From assembly GCA_021464245.1 (NCBI GenBank), contig JADCRB010000068.1, positions 7,116,134 to 7,180,133 of the forward strand: a stretch of DNA of 64,000 bases, in the 5' to 3' direction. How positions within the stretch are numbered: position 1 is the stretch's first letter; each line of letters starts with the position of its first letter. The translations under genes were made by a program, and so were the position numbers. A model generated the notes under the pieces. That model did not search any database. It saw only the letters and a program-made list of their open reading frames with translations, and was not told the origin of the DNA. The DNA comes from Carallia brachiata. Taxonomy: Eukaryota; Streptophyta; Magnoliopsida; Malpighiales; Rhizophoraceae. Shown here in pieces: positions 57,637-64,000 of this stretch.

Positions 57637-58236
57637 CATATGTGCAAAGGTATCAATTTTTTAACCGACGAGAACTCTTTTAAAAAAGTATGACCCGAAC
57701 TTAATTAAAACATGCATAAACCCGAAACAATTACAACCCAAATGACCTGAAAAATTTAGGATTGGGTCGGGTTGAGTTGTACGTGGATGAGCCAATGAGT
57801 CAGTTGCTTAAGAGAAAAAGGTAATAAAAATATCATAACATTTGAATCATAAATTTTATATTATAAAAAACATAGTTTGTACTATTTTTACTATAAATTT
57901 TAACCACAGAAAGATTTTATGGATTAATATATTCTTTTTTGAGTATTTAGATTTTAAAAAAAATTTGTTGAATTCCTTTTCTAATTTTGTAAATTTTTTC
58001 ATTTTAATTTTTTTACCTTTTTTAAATTTTTTAAAATTTCAAAAATTTTTATAAAAATATCACATCATAAAAAAGATGAAGTAGCCAATTCCCAGGTCGA
58101 CCTAAATTTGACTTGAACCCAAGCGATTCAAAACCAAAAATAAACTTAAGATAACTTGACATGAAAATAACTCAATCCAAAATGAGTTGAACCCCGGCCC
58201 AACTCGCCGACCTGTTTTGACACCACTACTAATGTA
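57637..58236. mobile_element. hAT-like MITE in S2 copy 2
   Basis: The left end CAAAGGTATCAATTTTTTAA (57,645) pairs with the right end read on the minus strand, TAGTGGTGTCAAAACAGGTC (from 58,228). The shoulders are gggtcgggttgagttgt and atgagttgaaccccggccca, and the core is AT-rich. The flanking 8-mers CATATGTG and CTAATGTA match at five of eight positions. It is absent from S2 copy 1. Confidence 0.58.
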
Positions 58237-58749
58237 GCCTACTTTCTGAAAAATAAATTGTTGATTATTTTTACAAATTTAAATATTTTTCTTGATAATA
58301 ATAGGAGAGTTTGATAAGGTCGCAAATATCTGATTTTGAGATACGAAATAATTCACAAATATCTTCTTGAGATTGCAACGGTTGAGATTCCTCCGCAATG
58401 CTTCTCCCTTTTCCGATAAACATTGAAAAAACCAAAATTGATTCCTATCAAATTAGTTCCTATAATGATGCAGTTGGGTCCTCTCCTCCCAAATACTTAA
58501 GATGGAAATTAAAATGTGGTTGACGAAGCCTTTTCTTTCAAAGCTCTAAATCAAATCGTTCATGTGGCTTAACTTCGTGCCAAAACCTGAAAACAGCTCA
58601 TACGGAATTGTAATTTTGTATCTTCAAAAGTATTAAAAAAAAAAAAAACATATGCTTACAAGTCGCTATTGCGTTGATGATGGTCATGCCCAAGCGAGGA
58701 CGAATAAATAAAAAAAAAAAATACTACTTATTTGTAAGAAAGTGAGAAT

Positions 58750-59307
58750 CTTAAGTTGACTGATTTTGGTATGTTACCTCGATTCGGTGAAAAGTGGAAG
58801 CCACGGGACAAAATCAACGGCGTCGCTTTGCGCAGCATTGTTATTGTTGTTGATGATGTTAGGTCTGACCCCCACCTATGGCCTGTTTCCCTACATTAAG
58901 ATCCCCGCACATGATGAAAGGACATCCTTATAGGAGCATATAAAAAATATTGTCATACTCTAATTATATTATAATTATAGATAAATTTTTTATAATCTTC
59001 ATCATAAAATATAAATAAAAAAATAATTATATTTTTTTATTACACATATTATTATCACAATTACTAAAAATATCCTTTCAATTACAATAAAACCAATTTT
59101 TATGCTAAAATCATTTAACCAAGTACTTTTTCTTACGATAAAAACCCTCCCATTCTTTTTTTCTCTTTCTTAGGTAATCAGGTAAACCCCTTTCTCTCTC
59201 TCTCTCTCTCTCCCTCTCTCTCTCTCTCCTCTAATTTCCACCCAGATCAAGAATCCCAACGTGTACGTTCCGTGTGCCTGTACGCGTAAATGTGCTCTGC
59301 TCGTTTG

Positions 59308-59344
<37 letters not shown>

Positions 59345-59550
59345 ATACACACACACATATAGGTATGTAACAACAATTTGTTTTTGACTTTACGCTGTTG
59401 TTTTCTATTTCTGTAATTCATTATGCGGGGTTCTGAGAAAGACAGACAGCGAAAGCAAAACAAAATGCCTTGTTATAGTTAGGCGGTTTTTGGCTATTTC
59501 CAGCTCTGATTGGTAGTGCGTTTCAACTGATTTCAAGCTAAACACAGCTA
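58750..59550. other. Intergenic sequence upstream of the intact gene
   Basis: No gene. Contains (CT)n at about 59,190-59,228 and (TA)n at 59,310-59,342. Confidence 0.6.
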
Positions 59551-59938
59551 AAAGAGTATAAAATTGCCCACAACACTCTTTCCCCCTGAATCAATCTGAC
59601 GCAACCCAAGGAACAAAAACAAAAACTGAAACTGAACTAACGGCTCTTTCTTTTTTCCACCATTCCTTTTTACTAACCTTTCTTCCCTGTTTGTATATAA
59701 TTGCCCACAACACCTTTCTTTTTCCCACGTCCTTTAATTCAATTCCCCTCTGGCTCTGACCCCTCTTTAAACCTTTAAACCTCTGACTCTGACCCCATCT
59801 TTCTCTCTCAGTGTCTCTCTCTCTACAGCAGGAAACACCTCCACCCAGAATCCAGATCTTCAGATTCTATATTTTTTTTATTACATTACATTACAAATTG
59901 CTTGTTATATTGAATTCATCAGAGAGCCTTAATTTATA
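59551..59938 (+). promoter_or_regulatory. Promoter and 5' leader of the 319-codon gene, with repeated core
   Basis: Two related blocks, gtataaaattgcccacaaca (about 59,557) and gtatataattgcccacaaca (about 59,692), each hold a TATA-like site followed by a CT-rich stretch. They are about 135 bp apart, implying a local duplication of the core promoter and perhaps two start regions. A CT-rich leader (tctctctcagtgtctctctc, 59,800-59,824) precedes the ATG by about 110 bp. Confidence 0.5.
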
Positions 59939-60898
59939 ATGGCCATGGATCTAGCCTTGGAAAAGCCACAATGCCTGAGTATAATTGGCATTTTGAGAGA
60001 ATCAATGTTGATCCCGGAGCAATCTCCAAGGACTTTCGCCCTCATAACGACGACCCTCATCTTCCCTCTCACCCTTGCTATCATAGCCCACTCTCTCTTC
60101 ACTCTCCCTCTCGTCATGACCCTACTCAACACGGGCCGCCAGGAATGGTACCTCCTCCTCTTGTTCTTCTGTTATCTAATTTTTCTCTTTGCCATCTCTC
60201 TTCTTTCTACCGCTGCCGTCGTTTTCACCGTCGCCTCTCTTTATACCTCCAAGCCTGTGTCTTTCTGTTCCACCATTTCTGCTATACCCCGCATCTTTAA
60301 GCCCCTGTTTATTACATTTTTGTGGGTAGCCCTGTCCATGTTCCTTTACAACTTTCTCTTCTACGTCGCTCTCATTTTCGTTTTGAGTTTTTCTGACGGC
60401 CCCAATAACCTCGTAGATTACTCTTTGCTTGCTCTTTTTGTGCTCTTTTTTGTCGTTCATGTGTGCATGACTGCGGTTTGGCACTTGGCTAGCGTGGTCT
60501 CCGTGCTAGAGCCCGTTTACGGGTTCGCGGCTATGAAGAAGAGCTATCAGTTGCTCCAGGGAAGGATGTGGGCAGCTGTGGTGCTGGTTTCTGGGTATTT
60601 TGCAATGTGCGGGATGGTGGCAAGGATTTTTGGATATGTGGTAGTTGGCGGTGAGGACACCTATGGGGTGTTTTTTAGGATTGCGGTTGGTGTGTTTTTA
60701 GTGTGGGTTCTGGTCATGCTAAATCTCGTGGGCTTGTTGGTGCAGAGTGTGTTTTACTATGTTTGCAAGAGTTATCATCATCAGGAGATTGACAAGACTG
60801 CTTTATATGAACATCTCGGTAGCTATCTCGGAGAGTATGTGCCTTTGAAAAGCGACATTGAAACAGAGAATTTGGTTGCAGAACAAGTGAGAGTTTGA
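59939..60898 (+). CDS. Multi-pass membrane protein of an uncharacterised plant family
   Basis: This intronless gene codes 319 residues and is the only complete protein gene in the window. Hydrophobic segments lie at about residues 33-60, 70-101, 122-151, 162-190, 210-236 and 246-277, giving about six membrane spans with a short N-terminal and a polar C-terminal tail. The stretch EPVYGFAAMKKSYQLLQGRM (191-210) and the C-terminal KTALYEHLGSYLGEY resemble a plant family that includes Arabidopsis At1g31130, At4g19950 and At5g44860. These are about the same length and are often annotated, on thin evidence, as polyadenylate-binding-protein-binding. Function is unknown. The start is the first ATG of the frame; a second in-frame ATG follows at codon 3. 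Codon use is GC-richer than anything nearby, as expected for a gene under selection. Expression is supported only by the CT-rich leader and TATA-like sites upstream. Confidence 0.93.
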   Translation: MAMDLALEKPQCLSIIGILRESMLIPEQSPRTFALITTTLIFPLTLAIIAHSLFTLPLVMTLLNTGRQEWYLLLLFFCYLIFLFAISLLSTAAVVFTVASLYTSKPVSFCSTISAIPRIFKPLFITFLWVALSMFLYNFLFYVALIFVLSFSDGPNNLVDYSLLALFVLFFVVHVCMTAVWHLASVVSVLEPVYGFAAMKKSYQLLQGRMWAAVVLVSGYFAMCGMVARIFGYVVVGGEDTYGVFFRIAVGVFLVWVLVMLNLVGLLVQSVFYYVCKSYHHQEIDKTALYEHLGSYLGEYVPLKSDIETENLVAEQVRV

Positions 60899-61100
60899 AA
60901 CACGGGCCTTTTTGCAAACAGAATTCAGAAAAACACATGTTTTATTTGTATTTTTTTTTCCTCTTAGCTTCAAATGTACGTATGTGATTCTGAAGATTAA
61001 ATGTATATCATTTTCTTGTATTTATGTTTTACTATGAAGGCTTATAATTAGCTTATTATAATCTTACATTACGTTAATGGTATTTAGCTGCTTTTCAGCT
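60899..61100 (+). other. Likely 3' UTR of the 319-codon gene
   Basis: T-rich sequence with attaaatgtatatcattttc and tgtatttatg motifs that could direct polyadenylation about 100-170 bp after the stop. Confidence 0.4.
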
Positions 61101-61104
61101 TGCC

Positions 61105-61830
61105 ATCTTCTTTTTGTTCGTCTCTGATTGTTAAGGAAAAAAAAAAAACAGAAAAATTGATAATTGATTTAGGGTCCAACTACTCGTTAACATGGTACCT
61201 GTATCAAAAAAAAAATATTATATAACAAATCTCATATGATGTTTATTCTAAAAATTATTTTTAAAAGAAATAAAAAATTTATTACTTTTTTTATTCAATT
61301 TGCTATGTTCGGTGCATCGATCATTTTCGATTGGTTTAATGGTTTCCTTACAAAATGCCCTTACGCTGGATTATCCTCAGTCCATGAATCAAATGTTTTG
61401 GTGTTACCGGTCCTCGACCTCTCGACCTGAATCATGGTCAATGGCATCCAGACAAGAAGGGGTTGACATGAATGTTTGAATCCATTGCCCACACCAAAAG
61501 TAGTGTACGGAATCAAATGGGCAGGCAGAATCGACAAAATCACATTTTTGAACTATGTGACAAAATCAGCTTCATCCTTTGGGCTCAGCCCATGGAGATG
61601 GATGGAGAGTTTGACGAGATCGAAAGCATTCATGGATTTTAGGTACCCGAGATCTGGAAATCGATGGGCTTTGATCATTTATTCTCCCTCAGCCCAAAGC
61701 GCAGAAGTTTCCGGAATGAGAGAACATTATTTGGGTTTCGAAATGGATTGGCACTGCAAACTCTGTCTGTACTTCGTAGTTTGTATACAAATAAAATTTA
61801 CCATAAAGGTTAATTTTATGTGGATCCTAA
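61105..61830. other. No recognisable gene
   Basis: The plus-strand frame at 61,476-61,841 (121 codons, MNPLPTPKVVYGIKWAGRID...) has somewhat protein-like composition but matches no family I know and overlaps an equal frame on the other strand. Left uncalled. Confidence 0.4.
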
Positions 61831-63060
61831 TTCCTGATTAGGGATGACAATTTTACCTGTACCCATTGGGAATTATCCGTACCCGCCCCGACGGGTACGG
61901 GGTCAAACCAGTTGACCGGGGAACGGGGCTGGGATCGGGGATCCCCGTATTTTTTTAGCGGGTATGGGGATGGGAATGGGTTTACCTATCCCCATCCCCA
62001 TACCCTCCCCATCCCCGACCCGGTTATTTTTTTTTATTTTTTATTTAATTTTTAATCTTTATTCGTTTTTATTGTTTAATGTTTACTCATTCACATTTCA
62101 ATAACTTATATTTTAGCTACTTTAAAATTATAATGGAATTGTTAAATTATAATGAAATTACTTTCTTTAATTCAATGGTTTATTCAAAATATTGATAGTC
62201 TTGAGGTTAAGGATTCAAGTAATAACCAATTCTAATTGCAATTACGAAATTATTAATGAATACTGCAGGAATCACAACAACTTGTCGTATAAGTCCTCAA
62301 CTAATAATTTGAAGGTTTGGCTCCAAATATACAAGTTAGAAATACCATCTTTTTACTGGAAGTCTTGTTTTAAAATACTATTATTTCTTTCTTTCCAAAT
62401 GTGACAGTATATAAGTGCAAAAAATATGAGAATAAATTGTTTAAAAAATTAGAAACGAAGTTAAAACTCTCAATATTAAAAAAATCCAACACTATATAGA
62501 AAATAGATAAGAAAAAAAAAATCATGGGGTGATATTTTTATAGTTTTCATTTATTGAATTTTTCATAAACGAAGTTATTTTTATCAGTTCAACTTCCCTT
62601 ATAGATGTCCTCTTTGGTCTAAGATGATTGAGAGTATTTTTTTTTTGGCTCAGTTTTACCTCTAAAGAATCTCAAATATATATATCTTTTTAGAAAATCG
62701 AAATCCAAAACACAAGGTTATTAGAATTTGGTTTCATAATTGAGATTAAATCATAAGAGTTTTTATATTTGTTGTTCATTGATGTGTAAATACATTGTAC
62801 CGCTCAAGTAATTTTAATAAAGAAAAATAGTGAAAGAAGTCATAGTGTAACATATAACTTTTTTAATTTTTATTTGGACGGGTATGGGGCGGGGACGGGG
62901 ATCCCCAATCCTTAGCGGGTACGGGGACGGGGATTAAAATTTCATACCCGATGGGGACGGGGACGGGGACGGGGACGGGGATAGGGTCAATAAACGGGTA
63001 CGGGGAACGGGGGTGGCATCCCCGCCCCCGACCCTCCCCATTACCACTCCTATTCCTGAT
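61831..63060. mobile_element. hAT-like non-autonomous element with perfect 8-bp TSD
   Basis: The element runs 61,839-63,052 (1,214 bp) between exact direct repeats TTCCTGAT at 61,831-61,838 and 63,053-63,060. Left end TAGGGATGACAATTTTACC. Right end, read on the minus strand, TAGGAGTGGTAATGGGGAGG. Both fit the plant hAT TAGGGRTGR-type terminus. Sub-terminal regions are tandem GGGGAC/ACGGGG units (for example 62,954-62,982) that create Pro/Val repeat frames of no meaning. The centre is AT-rich. No transposase. Confidence 0.85.
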
Positions 63061-63535
63061 CAACAAACACGTATAGGGTATCAATATAAAACAGATATGA
63101 GCCCAGTAAAGGGAAAACAGTGGAAAATTAATCCCAAATCACTTAAGTGGACCAACTCTATTAAAATTAAATCAAAACCTTCAAAATTGCTAAAAACAGA
63201 TTACTTGATTTCTAATTTAGGCAAATCACATTCAACATTCCAATTGCTATATCATAATAAAGTTTAAAACTAAATTTTATAAAGATATAGATCACGTATA
63301 AAAATTCAACTATGAAAACTTTAATAAATGAAAACTGTGAAAACATTACCTTATGATTTTGAATTTTTTTGCTTATTTTCCGTATATAGTGTTAGATTTC
63401 TTGTAATGTTGAGAGTTTTAACTTTGTTCCCAACTTTCTAAATAATTTATTATCATATTTTTGGCATTTACACCTTTAAAAAGAAAGAAATGATAATATT
63501 TCTAAATAAGACTTCTAACAAGACTTTCGCGCTAA
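62360..63535. repeat. Large inverted repeat, arms of about 200 bp
   Basis: Sequence at about 62,362-62,575 reappears inverted at about 63,320-63,535. Examples are aaagttaaaactctcaa-att, atttctttcttt, aaaatatgataataaatt and cagttttcattta-t as read on one strand. One arm lies inside the hAT-like element and the other outside. The spacing is about 750 bp, and identity is partial. Confidence 0.65.
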
Positions 63536-63539
63536 AGAA

Positions 63540-64000
63540 AAGCAATTCCATTAATAATCTTGAAGAAAGCACAAGACATAGAGACTTGGTATTTCTTGGT
63601 ATTTCTTTTCTGGTGTGTTTTCTTGTTGGTGTCTTGTACAGTAGTCTAATGCATGGAGGCATAGAGACTAATACTTGCAACTCAAAGTATAGAACCTATG
63701 GATATGGATAAGACGGTGCAATTGCAACCACAAGTCAGTATAGTTGTAGCCGATTTCTTACATTAATTACAATGGTTATCACCTCCAAATTTTTCTTCCT
63801 TTATTTTCTTTGTTTTTTTTTTTTTTCATCTGGCTACATTTTCTTGCTTTCTTGTGTGTTATAAAATTTTTACTTTCTTTTATTCCCTTTTGAATTGTGT
63901 GGCCAACATTGACCATTGGAAGTGACTCAGTTATAAATCTGAAGAGCTTCTAAATTGCATTTGCTTGGGGTTAAACATGGAATAGATATATGACAAGAAC
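63540..64000. other. No recognisable gene
   Basis: Contains a short direct repeat, ttggtatttcttggtatttc, near 63,586. A 73-codon frame at 63,490-63,711 with one hydrophobic segment is not convincing. Confidence 0.45.

Larger units (their letters stand above)
53915..58745. repeat. Segmental duplication S2, copy 2
   Basis: Collinear with 47,545-50,570 but larger, because it contains the hAT-like elements at 54,686-56,191 and 57,645-58,228 and a further local duplication. It includes an NLDD exon relic on the minus strand near 54,250-54,285. Confidence 0.85.

Noticed and set aside
59971..60300. 109-codon plus-strand frame inside the intact gene
   Set aside because: An alternative frame of the same gene, His/Pro-rich because of the codon composition of the membrane protein.
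60176..60484. Charged minus-strand frame opposite the 319-codon gene
   Set aside because: A shadow of the membrane-protein gene; it has no independent support.
61476..61841. 121-codon plus-strand open frame
   Set aside because: No recognisable domain, runs into the hAT-like element boundary, and an equally open frame overlaps on the other strand.
62863..63084. Repeating PVPVPV / PIPVPV minus-strand frame
   Set aside because: It is the translation of GGGGAC tandem units at the hAT-like element's end, not a protein.

Overview
This is nuclear DNA from a flowering plant, almost certainly a eudicot. It is very AT-rich, has long gene-free stretches, plant-type GT..AG exon remnants, a plant U6 snRNA copy, an L1-type LINE tail, several hAT-like elements with 8-bp target-site duplications, and pieces of plant gene families (DUF1218, SUVR, PPR, TMK-type receptor kinase, cation-chloride cotransporter CCC1, mitochondrial CPN60). 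I cannot name the species.

Only one gene looks whole: an intronless 319-codon multi-pass membrane protein of a plant family of unknown function at 59,939-60,898 (+), with a CT-rich leader and a partly duplicated core promoter. Everything else I recognise is broken, partial or mobile.

Layout. 0-11 kb: a decayed DUF1218 membrane-protein gene (exons at 4.9, 2.2 and 1.8 kb, minus strand), a complete hAT-like MITE (5.3-6.0 kb), and duplicated segment S1 copy A (8.07-11.3 kb), which carries a second DUF1218 first exon and a two-exon relic of an unrecognised family. 12-18.5 kb: a second MITE, a histone-methyltransferase (SUVR) fragment, a partial S1 copy C, and a possible F-box-associated fragment. 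18-30 kb: mostly empty, with a retroposed U6 pseudogene, a promoter/LTR-like region, a LINE 3' fragment, a third MITE and a PPR fragment. 30-33.6 kb: S1 copy B with a third, ruined DUF1218 exon 1 and a kinase fragment. 35-41 kb: a plus-strand mosaic of gene scraps (CPN60, CCC1, the unrecognised exon, TMK kinase). 42-46 kb: transposon-like DNA, a tandem repeat of roughly 240 bp, and two more MITE copies. 47.5-50.6 and 53.9-58.7 kb: a second segmental duplication, S2, the second copy enlarged by two hAT-like insertions. 59.5-61.1 kb: the intact gene. 61.8-63.5 kb: a hAT-like element with a perfect TSD, plus a large inverted repeat.

The most novel signal is a short exon coding for the core 'NLDDVLS'. 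It recurs about seven times (10.3, 16.8, 32.6, 39.7, 47.9, 48.4 and 54.3 kb). In three places it follows a first exon beginning MI[IV]-DDE-like, with conserved splice sites. I do not recognise the family. No operon-like or multi-gene system is evident. The window reads as a duplication-prone, transposon-rich gene graveyard beside one working gene.
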